From Ischnura elegans (Eukaryota > Arthropoda > Insecta > Odonata > Coenagrionidae), in NCBI RefSeq assembly GCF_921293095.1, contig NC_060254.1:930001-994000 (forward strand): DNA of 64,000 nucleotides, in the 5' to 3' direction. The position numbers and the translations under genes are program-made. Shown piece after piece: positions 54,364 through 64,000 of this stretch (position 1 is the stretch's first letter; the number at the start of each line of letters is the position of its first letter). Below the pieces are notes generated by a model. That model ran no database searches and was not told the DNA's origin. It was given only the letters and a program-made list of their open reading frames with translations.

Positions 54364-56090
54364 CAGTCATGAGATCACCCTCAAGCAGGGATGAGAATTG
54401 CTTAGATTTACAAATACATTTTCTTGGATTAATATCCCACTTAAGAAACTGCCTCCAAAAGGCGCCTTGAGGGTGCCTTTCAGGTGTTATGGCGAAAATA
54501 TTTTTTACACAATTTCTATACGGGATGTGAACAATGTACACATTTTATATATATTTTTAGAGCCTATATAGTACTTTATACAGTGTTTACACGGTATAAA
54601 ATGTACACAAGTGAATACAGTGTACATACAAAAATGTATGCGAAAGGGTCCATTTGAAATCTATGCTAAAAACAATTACTTCCATTATAACGATAAAACT
54701 GGAAGGTTGGTTTTAAGGTTTTAATAATATTTACTTAATGAGAATTATAGTAATATAACAATATAATGTTATTTGATATAATTATCTTCATATTCATAAA
54801 AAACTCAAGTAAAAAAAAATTTCCCATTATATTACGAACTTATTTTAATATTTTGGATTAAAAATCGTATTTAGAACTCGCGCCAAAACGCCCGGCGGCC
54901 GTCTTGTGTACCACGTGACCTAACGGTTACTGTTATTTTGTGATTGCGCATGGCTGTGATTACAAGCAAATTTACGTTGAAGCGTAGCCTGTTGAAGTAT
55001 GCTATGGAAGAAGAAAATAATCCGTGCTTCGTAGTGAATACTGGCAAAAAGGGATTGGAAGTATGCTGTTTCATGCAACAAATCAACGCCTGAATAAGTT
55101 TTTGAATTCCCGGAAACAGTGGCTTTTAGCGTCACGAAGAGATTCTCTGCTGTGCGGACCATGTAAATGTAAGTAAATAAACATTTTTTTTCCATTCGAT
55201 ACTTATGTATGATTAATGAACCGCCAATTACTATCCAATAATTATTTAAGATTATTCATTATTTTATTCTCAGGGTAATTACAATTTAGCATGGTCTTTG
55301 CTTTCACTGGCATAGTGAAAAGAATCCATTCAGACGGTTAAAGTTGAAATATCAGGGTTCTCGCAGTTGAAGCCACTTTGTTAACAGTTCTTTATGACAT
55401 TAAAACATTAGTCTCAACCTCAATTAACTCGTTTATGAATGATTTTTCTTGAAAATGAGTAACTATTGGGAATATGTCGAAGAATAATAGCAATTAATAA
55501 GCTGTTCTAAACATAGCCATCAGTTGAACTCTCTCCGATCATTATAATTTAGGCATTGATTTGTGCTTTAGTACATTTTTTTACAAATGCCCATCTATAT
55601 ATCGTACATTTCTGCCAGTACATTCTTAACAGGCATGTTGCACTCAAGGGCATAAGTAACACATTTCTAAGCTGTTTCTGTGCAATAAGATTGCAATTCT
55701 TAAAATTTTTGAGATGTAAAGTAATCAATTACTCGTGTTTGTTGACAGAAAAATTAGTGGTATATTAAAATCTATGGTTAGCACCTGTTTGATAAGCATG
55801 TAGGCAGGATTTATGATGATTAAGTACCAAGTCTGCTAAGGTAGTGAGCAAATCAATTGGTATAAGTGTATTTATAACAATTTTATATTTACAGGCTGCA
55901 GTAAATTAAAACTACAGAATAGCCAGCTCCTCATGTGGATGGGAGAAATGGCACCTGGGTTTTCACGCTTGTAGAGGAAAGTAGATGCTTTATTGGCTTG
56001 TGACCCAAAGCGAAAGGATGCTGCTGTGGAGGAGATGAATTTCAGCCAATACGGTAGTTTCCGTAAGCATAGATTTCAATACGGTACGGT
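54364..56090. other. Interior of the CCCAGATAGC element, no firm gene
   Basis: It includes a GC-richer patch at 54870-54910 (GCGCCAAAACGCCCGGCGG), which could be a promoter region. After it lies a stretch to 55170 ending before a possible splice donor GTAAGT, and a possible exon after ACAG at 55895. These may be decayed 5' exons of the gene ending at 57757, but I cannot read a convincing protein. Confidence 0.35.
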
Positions 56091-56707
56091 TACTCCTGGA
56101 GTACGTATTTCACGCTTTTAGATTTTTAAATGAAAACATCTATTTTTCGCGATTAAATGAAAAGTGAAAATTTTCAAGCGCGCGAAAACGCGACGCTTAA
56201 GTATGAATGTCGGGAAATCTCTCTGCGTGACGTATTTCTGGTTCCCCCTCCCGCCCTGCGAGGTGACCTTGAGGCGAGGCTTAGCGCTGATACGACGCAG
56301 GCTGCTAGCGGCTAGCCTAGTACCTTGCTGTCTGGTAGCGCTTGGCTTAAAAAAGGTTTATTAATACCTTATCAAACGAAGAAAACTTTCTGAACTTAGC
56401 CAGTTTTAATAGGTGATTATTAAGACATGTTTCCCTGAGTTCTGTGCCTCATGCATGCATTGGTAACCTCAGACGATGTATAACTCCTATCCTCTCGTGT
56501 AGAAACTAGGTCCCTGTGACGTCATGCGGAGTGGAATCGCATGGGCGCCAATCTGGCCTTTTTCAAATGAGGATAAAATTTGACCCATGCCATTCGTCTA
56601 AACCGGTATTTCAAAAACCAAATAATTTGTGTATTATGAATACACTAATGGTGGGTAACGAATCGCAATCAATGCCTTTCGTTTTCTTTGATGAAGGAAA
56701 CTACCCT
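56091..56707 (+). mobile_element. Non-autonomous TIR element, family A, copy 4
   Basis: It aligns with copy 3 from ACTCCTGGAGTACGTATTTC to GGAAACTACCCT. The left end is missing beyond 56091; the right end is followed by AT. Confidence 0.75.
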
Positions 56708-56709
56708 AT

Positions 56710-56989
56710 TATGGTATGATTGGATTTTTGTTATTTCATATGCACTTGTGCACACATACTACATGTGCGTACTAACCATGACAATTATGTTAATTATTTT
56801 GGTGAATTTTTCTTCTGGCTGTAAAAATGATTTTTAAATATTAAACAATTATGGTATGATTGGATTTTTGTTATTTCATATGCACTTGTGCACACATACT
56901 ATATGTGCATACTAACCATGACAATTGTGTTAATTATTTTGGTGAATTTTTCTTCTGGCTGTAAACATGATTTTTGTTATTCTTGTATT
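56710..56989. repeat. Two-copy tandem repeat, period 140 bp
   Basis: TATGGTATGATTGG begins at 56710 and 56850; the copies share CATATGCACTTGTGCACAC and GGTGAATTTTTCTTCTGGC. Family A copy 4 abuts the first copy, so it inserted at or beside the duplicated segment. Confidence 0.88.
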
Positions 56990-57030
56990 AGCTGGTAACT
57001 CTTAATTGATCTGATCTTTTTTATCTCTAG

Positions 57031-57757
57031 ATGCAATGTTTGGTAGCAGTTGGTAGAAGAAATGAATGAGCACTTCTACAAAATATGTGCGTCGTCTTAG
57101 AATGACAATGTAGCAGAGCTGTATTCCCTAACAGGCAAACTTCAGAAGAATTCGGTTAAGAAATCATTTTCTAGCTCTTCAGTATGTCCTATTATTTTTT
57201 GTGAGTGCATCCAATAAGATATTCTAAGATTATTATAATAATTGATCATTGAAATGAACTTTTAACATATTACATTAAGTGACATTAACTAAGTTTAATT
57301 AATTTCATAGGTGTATGCAGAAGGGTCTACCATGATGCATCTGATGTGGTGCTGAAAGGGTGTCTGAGTAATTGGCTCAACCAGGCTAAAGTCAGGATAA
57401 TAAGAAAGTAAGTAGTCGCTTCTCATTTCCCTGCCACATTAATTCGATCATCCCAGACATTTTCTTCATATTTTCCATTCCCTCTTACAATAGGTATACA
57501 CTATAATGTTCCATGGAAGTTGATTCATTTACCGCCATTATGAGAATGTGGGGGTACAATATGGACATCTCATTTATTAAATCTGATTGCTTATTCTTTT
57601 TGGAATATTAGTTAATAATTTCTCAATTTACCTCCCTGATTTAAGCAAATGATACATGATATATCATTTCACATGGAGTAATTACTACTTTCTCTTCAGG
57701 GATTGGCAGGATAAACAGACTGAGGATCAGGCTGATGAAGACAATAATTTTGCTTAA
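57031..57757 (+). pseudogene. Decayed DUF4806-like gene of the CCCAGATAGC element
   Basis: Three candidate exons follow acceptors at 57030, 57311 and 57698. The first has NDNVAELYSLTGKLQKNS and VCPII, aligning with NEVAVLFNVRG and ACPDII of the gene at 47260-48567, after an in-frame TAG. The second (57312-57408) has VVLKGCLSNWLNQAKVR, aligning with VERAIGAWLKQSYQR. It splices in frame through GTAAGT to the last exon (57699-57757), a short acidic tail. The matching exon order shows both elements carry the same second gene. Upstream exons and a transposase were not found. Confidence 0.55.
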
Positions 57758-58374
57758 TAAGTTCATCAGTAACGATCTATAAGTATGCAACCATGTAAGT
57801 TCCATGCACAACCTTGTTCTCCCATAACTAAACAAGAATTCAAAAGAATGAATTTTAAATCCTCAAAGCCAATCAGCATACTTGTGAATGTTTTGATAAA
57901 ATTCGAGCAATATGTTTTTACCTTTTGAAGATTTCTGTATTTTAGTTATTACCATGTGTGGCCTAGGGGGTCATAAATTTTTTAGTGTTTCTGTCTTTGA
58001 TGTTTCCTATTCAGTTTGTAAGTATTTCACTCACTTCATTAATAATGATTAACTATCGATGACTAGATATCTATCTTCGGTATGTCCCCCGCTGCCTCAA
58101 CATGTACATAATTAATGAGAAAAATAAACTTCAGCATTTATTTGTTGCCCATTTTATTAAATAAATTTAGCAGCCAAATTCTGTGCATGTGAAATGACTA
58201 ACAATCGATAGAGTGGAAAATTTTCAATTTTGTTGTTGTAAATTGATCATTATTTAGGAGAGCATTTTATTTAGCAGAAATTTTAAGCCAGTTTTTCCTC
58301 AGCAAGTGTCACTACAGAAATGGTAGGTGTGGAACTAGATTTCCTAGTATGTAGCAGGTGTGACACTACACGTT

Positions 58375-58740
58375 TTCAGCAGGTGTGATGTGACAAGTTT
58401 GCAGCAGGTTTGATGCGACAAGTTTGCCGCAGGTTTGTTGCGACAAGTTTGCTGCAAGTTTGAAAAAGCGTAACTAGGAGGTTTGATTCAAGCTTGCCAC
58501 AAGCTTGCAGGCTTGTCATGACAAGTTTGCTGCAGGTTTGATGCGACAAGTTTGCTGCAGGTTTGTTGCGACAAGTTTGCCGCAGGTTTGTTACGACAAG
58601 TTTGCTGCAAGTTTGAAAAAGCGTAACTAGGAGGTTTGATTCAAGCTTGCCGCAAGCTTGCAGGCTTGTCATGACAAGCTTGCTGCAAACTTGCAACTTT
58701 GTCATGACAAGCTTGCAGCAAGTTTAGCATGCTATCTGGG
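58375..58740. repeat. Right subterminal AAGCTTGC/ACAAGTTTGC word array
   Basis: Two long near-repeats of about 140 bases (from about 58400 and 58540) are made of GACAAGTTTGC, GCAGGTTTG, CAAGCTTGC and TCATGACA words. They lead into the right end GCATGCTATCTGGG. The words match those beside the left end at 35131. Confidence 0.85.
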
Positions 58741-58742
58741 AT

Positions 58743-59034
58743 GTTTTACGATCAAGACAGTAAGCTGTTAAACCAACCCCAGAATAATAGTTATCCATAT
58801 ATATTGCATGGCCTACATCTAAGTGATCTTTTATAAGGTGTTTCACGACCTTTTCAACACGGCCCGATCCACCTACTACCTTATCAGCCGAACCCCAATA
58901 TATTCTAAATTTCAATAAGAGACCATTAGGCTGTGTCAACATGTATCTATAGTTTGGTGCCATATTTGCGCCTCTTATTCTGGATATATTGCCTGAAGAA
59001 AAGGCATACCCGCCATAACAATATTGACTCATCT
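58743..59034 (-). pseudogene. piggyBac transposase, second piece (second catalytic Asp)
   Basis: The minus strand starts in DES-ILLWR and continues FFRQYIQNKRRKYG, the block following the first catalytic Asp of piggyBac. After a one-base slip it reads LLLKFRIYWGSADKVV, then AIYMDNYYSGVGLTAYCLDR, which holds the second catalytic Asp (MDNYYS). It ends at KT where the 35131-58740 insertion begins. Upstream it meets the 59035-60284 insertion. Confidence 0.9.
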
Positions 59035-60284
59035 CCCAGTGAGAAATGGATCGTCGAATCTACGTCGAATCTTCGTCGATTCGACGACTATAGATCGATA
59101 TGTGGTCGACGTCGATTTTATTTGTTCAATCGACGTTTTTTCGACGTGTTATTCTCATTGGCCAGCGGGGTCAGCGTGTTGATTGGCAGAGGGGAGAACT
59201 TAGTGATGTAGTTTTAATGTCTTAAAAATAACGGTGAGACGCTATTACAACATATGTGTCTTAAATAAGAAATATAAAATTAAATAATTATTTTATTTAT
59301 CCATAAACATTAGTTTTAATCTCCGAGAACAATCGTTGATCCCTTTTAATTCTGTAACTTGATCGTTGAAGTTCGATTGCGTGTATCAGTTGAGCTGTTA
59401 GTCGTCATGCTGTTAGTTCTTCGCAGTAAACTCGGAACAGAGACATTCGGCACCGTATAGAAAATTTACTGTCGCATTTATTTTGCGCAACAAACTTTGC
59501 TAGCTCTAAATCCTGATATTGGTATTTAAAATCCTTCTGAAACTTAATGAGCTTTTGGATTCGTATTAATCATCGAAAAAGGCATTCCGTCGCTTAGTAA
59601 AGACAAGCTTCACTACGTCTTCCATACTTCGGAATCGGTCTGCTTTTGGACCGCTGTATGACAGGCAGGATTAGCTTCCCCTATTTAATGTGTTCAAGAT
59701 TTCCATATTCACACATTTGCCACATACGCCGGACCTTCTATTTGCGTCCAAGTTCTTACTTCTTTCCTGCGTGGTATGTGATATGCACAAGCTTGGCTTT
59801 GTGACTACGTTTACCTCATTTCGATACCTTTATACTCGCGTCATAGATGTCAACACCTCACATTTTTTCTCAAGGATTTCTGATTATTATTGAAGATGAA
59901 TACGAAGGACTTAAGATTACAAATCACCATTATAAATTTGTTTCAGCCTTCATTTGTTTAGACTTTTCGTGCTCGATTGAAATACGTCGTTGGCGCAGCA
60001 ATAGATGCTCTTTATTAGCCGAAAAGATGTATATTTCCGCAATTATTAGTAGGAATCGCAGGTAAAAAGACGATATCTCGTCGACATAGAAAACTCGTCG
60101 ATGGTGTCGACGTCGAAAACACGTCGATTGCGTCGACGTCGAAAACACGTTGATGGCTTCGACGTCGAAAACACGTCGATTTTCGGACCATATAGACATC
60201 GATCGATGTGTTACCATCGACGTTTTATCGATGAGTTCTTCGGCGTCGAATCGACGTAGATTCGATGATCCATTTCTCACTGGG
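59035..60284. mobile_element. CCCAGTGAGAAATG element with GTCGAATC words
   Basis: A 1250-bp element has the same 14-base ends as 28705-29204 (CCCAGTGAGAAATG). Its subterminal words are CGTCGAATC, GTCGACGTCGAAAAC and ATCGACG (59045-59150 and 60070-60270) rather than CCACGTGGAATCC. TCT flanks both ends (59032-59034, 60285-60287); removing one copy restores Ser-Ile-Asp-Glu-Ser of piggyBac. The interior is AT-rich with no recognisable gene. Confidence 0.85.
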
Positions 60285-60336
60285 TCTATGCTCAACTCTT
60301 TAGAGGGGTAATAAAGGTCTGACATTCTTTGATGAA
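60285..60336 (-). pseudogene. piggyBac transposase, first piece
   Basis: The minus strand reads FIKECQTFITPLKS and, after a one-base deletion, LSI, leading to the first catalytic Asp at the insertion boundary. The upstream part of the protein is cut off by THAP element copy 4 at 60337, and I did not find it further right. Confidence 0.75.
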
Positions 60337-61497
60337 CCCAGACGGCAAAGAACCCTCCGTATCTAATTCGTATGTACATAGTACCCATTGACCACGGGGA
60401 TACTGTGCCGCTCCGTCGCTTTTCGTCAATGGATAATTTCCATTCACGGCCTGTCGACGAAGCGCGTACGCAGCATGTGAATGTCCGCTACGAAGCACGT
60501 ACGATTGGATACGAAGCGCGCAGGAACACGGCACTCAGGCTAATCTCGATCGATTAGGTCGAAATTAGATATATCGTAACTCGCACGATCGAAAAATGTA
60601 TCGAACGCAACACAATCGATAGCTACCGACCGTAGCGAGAATGTTATGAATCATTATGAATTGTAAGTTCTCAATAGGTAAATAATACTATATCATGAAT
60701 TCTAATTACCATGATACAGTACTATTTACCTATTGAGAACTTACAAAACTTATTCGGCCACTTAAATAACTGCGAAAAATGAGATTCTCAAGGCTAATTC
60801 ACGCACCCCCAGCATTCTTAAGTGGCTCGTACTTACATGGAAACCTTGAGATGTTAATAAGAGTAAATTGTTATTAATTTTGACACTAAATAAGACATCA
60901 CATAGCCCACGAGCATTAAAAAGCTTACCCTAAACCCTGACGAAATAAAATTTTTAAATAAAAATTGCCGATGAAACAGGATTGCTGACACATCTGCTAT
61001 TAGTATGATCAAATTCATCAAAATGCAAGCAAAAATTAACGTATAGTTCAGTCACAGCTACTAAAACTTACCCATATCAGGCGCTAAAGTATTTGAAAAA
61101 TTATTTGGGATGAGTAAAAGTCTCTAGGTCACTGCAGTAAATGTATCAACCTATTAAAAATATGAAAGTCCTGCCAAATCACCAGCATAAACACTTGTAA
61201 AATAAAACATGGTATCTCTTAGATCACACCTCCGATTTTATACTTACTTTGCATGAAGTCACCACCACAAGAAATTTTAAAGAGGCAGGAAAGAAAAAAC
61301 CCACAGAAATACAATACATATATTATGTATTTTCTATTGTCAACCACAATAATATTTCCAATTTTCTCTTCTATCCCACATCTAATTTAGCGAAACAATT
61401 ACTCTTATTCTCTTTCGAATAGAAAATTATTTAAAAGAGGACTGGTCGATACATAAAAACTATCTTCAATACTTTCTCCGATGAACGTCCACTATCA
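60337..61497 (-). mobile_element. THAP-type CCCAGACGG element, copy 4, truncated
   Basis: It starts CCCAGACGGCAAAG and follows copies 1-3 to the tract GAACGTCCACTATCA, where similarity stops. The other half, including the THAP gene, is missing. It carries a shortened hairpin MITE at 60662-60745. Confidence 0.85.
60662..60745. mobile_element. Shortened hairpin MITE (84 bp) in copy 4
   Basis: Same ends and site as the 147-bp hairpins, but the central loop and inner stems are deleted between AATTACCATGA and TACAGTACTATT. Such deletions are expected from replication across a hairpin. Confidence 0.82.
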
Positions 61498-62594
61498 TGC
61501 CCCGTTCACATTACGATCGTCCGAGCCGTCGTCCTAACGATAGTTGACCGAACTAGCCGTGTGAATGCAAGTTCTGACTATAGTTGACGTAGTTCCGAAC
61601 GTTGCCACTTTACTATGGTTAGCATAGAGGTATCTGGAGGGGGCATAAGCGCTCTGAGGTGAAGCCAGGCATAACCAGGCATAATGGTACTTTTGCGCAT
61701 TTAGCCATCATGCAGTGCCCCGCTTCGTCGATTTGCCGTAAGCTTACACGTTAAGTAAATATTGTTTTTTTCTGAAACCAGTGGCTACATAGGTCATATA
61801 AAGGTACGTAAATATTTATTAGTGTGTTTATTTTCATGGATATTATTATCTACATCCGGAAACATTCCGTTAGGCAGATATATGCTATTTAAACTTTGCA
61901 TTCGCAGATGGTTTGCTGCTCGGCTTACGGATGCAATAATCGCTCGGAAAGAAAGAAAACAGGTCTTACTTTCCACCGGTGAGTAAAATATAGAATAAAA
62001 TAGTCAAAAAAATGCAATATTGCGTGAGATGTTCGCTACACCTGATACATATTGAATTTGTTACCTACAACGTGCTCGTGTTTGGGGTGCCTTTTAATGT
62101 GAATAGTTGATAATGTTATTAGTCAACGGTAGTAATTAAGTATTTTATTTGTATTTTAAGTGTCATGTTAACTATTTTGTTGCGAGTATAATATTTTAAG
62201 TGTCATGTTAACTATTTTGTTGCGAGTGTAATATTAACGATGGGAAATAATGCGACTGAAACACGTGTCACACACACCTTTTAGATGGATTGTAAGGTAT
62301 TATGCGGAGTTATGTGGTGTTCTGTAATTTTTCACTTAAAATATTGAAGAAGACATAGCAGTTATGATGCCCTGGAAGTGTGTAATATTAATTATTTCAA
62401 TGACGGAAAGAACTAGTGAAAAAGTGGCCTTAGCGTGCTTTATGCTGTGTTCATCGGTACTCATAATGTTTGAAACGTAGAGAAAGAAAGTATGATACCT
62501 AGGGATTTGTTACTAAGTTTGTGAATAAAGGTATTGGTAAAGAAATATTTGCAGGGAAGTGTGATTACTTAGCAATGTAAATTTAACTGTAGCT
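61498..62594. other. No recognisable gene; short tandem repeat at 62153-62233
   Basis: Sequence after the truncated element shows no known coding motif. GTTCACATTACGATCG and CTATAGTTGAC motifs near 61500-61590 may be the edge of another repeat. TGTCATGTTAACTATTTTG is repeated with a 40-base period at 62161 and 62201. Confidence 0.45.
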
Positions 62595-62726
62595 GCCCAG
62601 ACGGCACAGAATCCTCCGTATCTAATTCGTATGCAGATAGTATCCATTGACTATCCGCTCTGTCGCTTTTGTCAATGGATACTATCTGCATACGAATTAG
62701 ATACGGAGGATTCTTTGCCGTCTGGG
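62595..62726. mobile_element. 132-bp hairpin MITE with CCCAGACGG ends
   Basis: A near-perfect hairpin from CCCAGACGGCACAGAATCC to its inverse, with loop at CTATCCGCTCTGTCGCTTTTG. The ends and the CTCCGTATCTAATTCGTATG tract match the THAP elements, so it is a deletion derivative made of two facing left ends. Confidence 0.9.
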
Positions 62727-63704
62727 CAATCATTTGATCGTTAAACCGACCGTTGTATTTCGTTATGAATTAGGCAATAGTAGCTTTAGTGAGTGTATAT
62801 GCATTACTTCTCGCGTTGCCTTCAATATTATCCCGTATAGTTATGACGTGTAATTAATGAAGTGAATTAGTCAGTTTTATTTTTAAACTATCTGTTCCCT
62901 AAGATGCTGAAGTAGGATTTTAGAAGTTAAGGCGATTAGGTAGTAGATTAGAAGTTAAGTTAGAGGCGATTAGGTAGAATACACTTCATTGTTACAAAGA
63001 ATATGCGGGCAGTTAACAATGTCAATTTTCTCATAAGTCCAGCTTCTGCCCTTTGTAATTACCTTAAGGCATCACCGGACGCTGTTAATTACATTATTTG
63101 ATTGTTATTCTCAGCATATGTTAAACTTTACGGGGCAGGAAGAGGTAATTATTGTTAGTACCTTAATTTAAATACATTATCTATAGTAATATTTTTTGGA
63201 ATTGGTGTATTTATAAAAATAATCGTTATTGTAGAGTAAATTTTTTTCCACCTATACATATTCACTTTCGCAGCCTTTCTACTTTTTTCAGGATATCCTT
63301 GGAAGTTTGCTGGTCCTTTTATAAAGCCATTTCCGAAAACCTTACACCATTTACTTTCCTGTGATGAATCATGAAGAGTGGCAGTTGCTCACTGGAAAAA
63401 TTATGAATTGCAATCGCCTTATACTGTTTGCAGATCGGTTTTGCATTTTTGGCCTCACCCATGCATTGTGTATGTTTACAATTGCTGTTGATATGCCAAA
63501 GTTGAATCTTTTACTTGCACAATGTGAAAATAATTTTGTGTCGTGAATTAATCTTTTTGTAATTTGCCCATTAAATGAAATTTTATGCTTGATTTTATTT
63601 TTCTTTGAAAATCGTAATATTTCGACCTTTTCGTCAAGTTAAATTTAGAGGCACGCACTCAGACGAGTTCACTCGCGTGCAAAGGGGCATTACTTGATGT
63701 AGTA
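62727..63704. other. No recognisable gene
   Basis: AT-rich sequence. A short direct repeat, GAAGTTAAG/GGCGATTAGGTAG, occurs near 62920-62975. Short frames near 63361-63546 match nothing known to me. Confidence 0.4.
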
Positions 63705-63890
63705 CCCACACAGCACACGGACACCTTTCGGACATCCGGTGATTGTCCGCCAAGTGGCCTATGGACGTCCTACGGACGTGCGAATTCATGCCAAAGGATG
63801 TCCGCTGCAAGTCCGCATGTCAGTAAAAAAGGTGGCCTACGGACGCCCTGAAAGTGTCTGCTCCGGACACCTTCAGGACACGTTTAGGTT
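63705..63890 (+). mobile_element. Left part of a CCC-ended element with GGACGTCC words
   Basis: It begins CCCACACAGCACACGG, similar to the CCCAGATAGCAC and CCCACATAGCATG ends. About 170 bases follow packed with GGACGTCC, GTCCG, CGGACACC and AGGACAC words on both strands. The right end lies beyond the window or is lost. Confidence 0.6.
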
Positions 63891-64000
63891 AGGATTGCAT
63901 TTTGTTCGATACAAATAAATAATAGGTCCAGACAAGAATTTAAATAAATAAGGCATCAATTCCATGCACAATATTTATTTGGCTTCTTAAAATAATACAA

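Larger units (their letters stand above)
35131..58740. mobile_element. 23.6-kb composite insertion with CCCAGATAGCATGC ends
   Basis: The left end is CCCAGATAGCATGCAAGC and the right end is the inverse of CCCAGATAGCATGCTAAAC. AT is duplicated at 35129-35130 and 58741-58742. Its own DNA (35131-35179, 43503-43686, 52008 onward, 57-58.7 kb) has AAGCTTGC, CAAACTTG and TCATGACA words near both ends and remnants of a DUF4806-like gene at 57031-57757. Most of its length is later insertions: THAP element copy 3, the 43687-52007 element, an inverted repeat at 52280-54363, and others. It interrupts the piggyBac gene in the codon after DRK. Confidence 0.85.

Noticed and set aside
54870-55195. Possible THAP domain in the interior of the CCCAGATAGC element
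   Set aside because: A stretch resembling R-K-Q-W-x-x-A-x-RR is present, but the Cys and His spacing cannot be found in any frame.
58376-58740. Short regularly repeated words that might suggest a CRISPR array
   Set aside because: Repeats are inverted as well as direct, have no constant spacer length, and lie at the ends of a transposon in a eukaryotic genome.
31359-58740. Gaps between piggyBac pieces read as introns
   Set aside because: The boundaries are duplicated dinucleotides next to inverted transposon ends, not GT-AG splice sites, and the gaps contain whole transposons.

Overview
The window is a repeat-dense stretch of a large eukaryotic genome, almost certainly an arthropod and probably an insect. 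I cannot name the species. The inference rests on split genes with GT-AG introns, AT-rich spacers, arthropod-type elements (piggyBac, a Dong/R4-type LINE in a TAA microsatellite, a CsRn1-like Ty3/gypsy element primed by tRNA-Trp, hAT MITEs, tnp2/CACTA-like elements) and tRNA-derived SINE heads. Only one sequence looks like a host gene: the terminal exon of a leucine-rich-repeat protein resembling LRRC51 (12.5-12.8 kb).

Layout of the left half (1-27 kb). It holds a decayed IS630-type transposase at the left edge, a diverged direct duplication, small hAT-type MITEs with 8-bp target duplications, and the integrase end plus 3' LTR of a Ty3/gypsy element. Next come the LRR exon, a nearly intact Dong-type LINE with one nonsense codon, and a tnp2-like transposase gene with one nonsense codon. 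It ends with a foldback-like element built of a repeated short word plus a 91-bp tandem array.

Layout of the right half (27-64 kb). This is a nested stack in which almost every junction can be resolved. A minus-strand piggyBac transposase pseudogene is split into four pieces spread from 60.3 kb down to 31.0 kb. Two insertions with CCCAGATAGC-type ends (31359-34846 and 35131-58740) interrupt it. Removing each together with one copy of its 2-bp AT duplication restores the piggyBac reading frame exactly. A third insertion (59035-60284) sits beside the first catalytic Asp. Inside the two large insertions are THAP-encoding elements with CCCAGACGGCACAG ends, a young CsRn1-like LTR retrotransposon (LTRs differing at 2 of 288 sites), and an 8.3-kb element (43687-52007) with CCCTGAGAGCACA ends. 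That last element carries a tnp2-like transposase gene and a spliced gene resembling DUF4806 proteins.

The most unusual signal is a recurring architecture. At least eight elements have inverted ends beginning CCC, mostly 2-bp (once 3-bp) target duplications, and subterminal arrays of one short, often self-complementary word per element (AAGCTTGC, GTAGAC, GTCGAATC, CCACGTGGAATCC, AAGGGTACA, CAGTATT, GGACGTCC and others). The word differs between elements, even between two that share the same 14-bp end. I read this as a CACTA-like superfamily whose subterminal binding words change together within an element. That reading is inference; the ends, words and junctions are directly visible.
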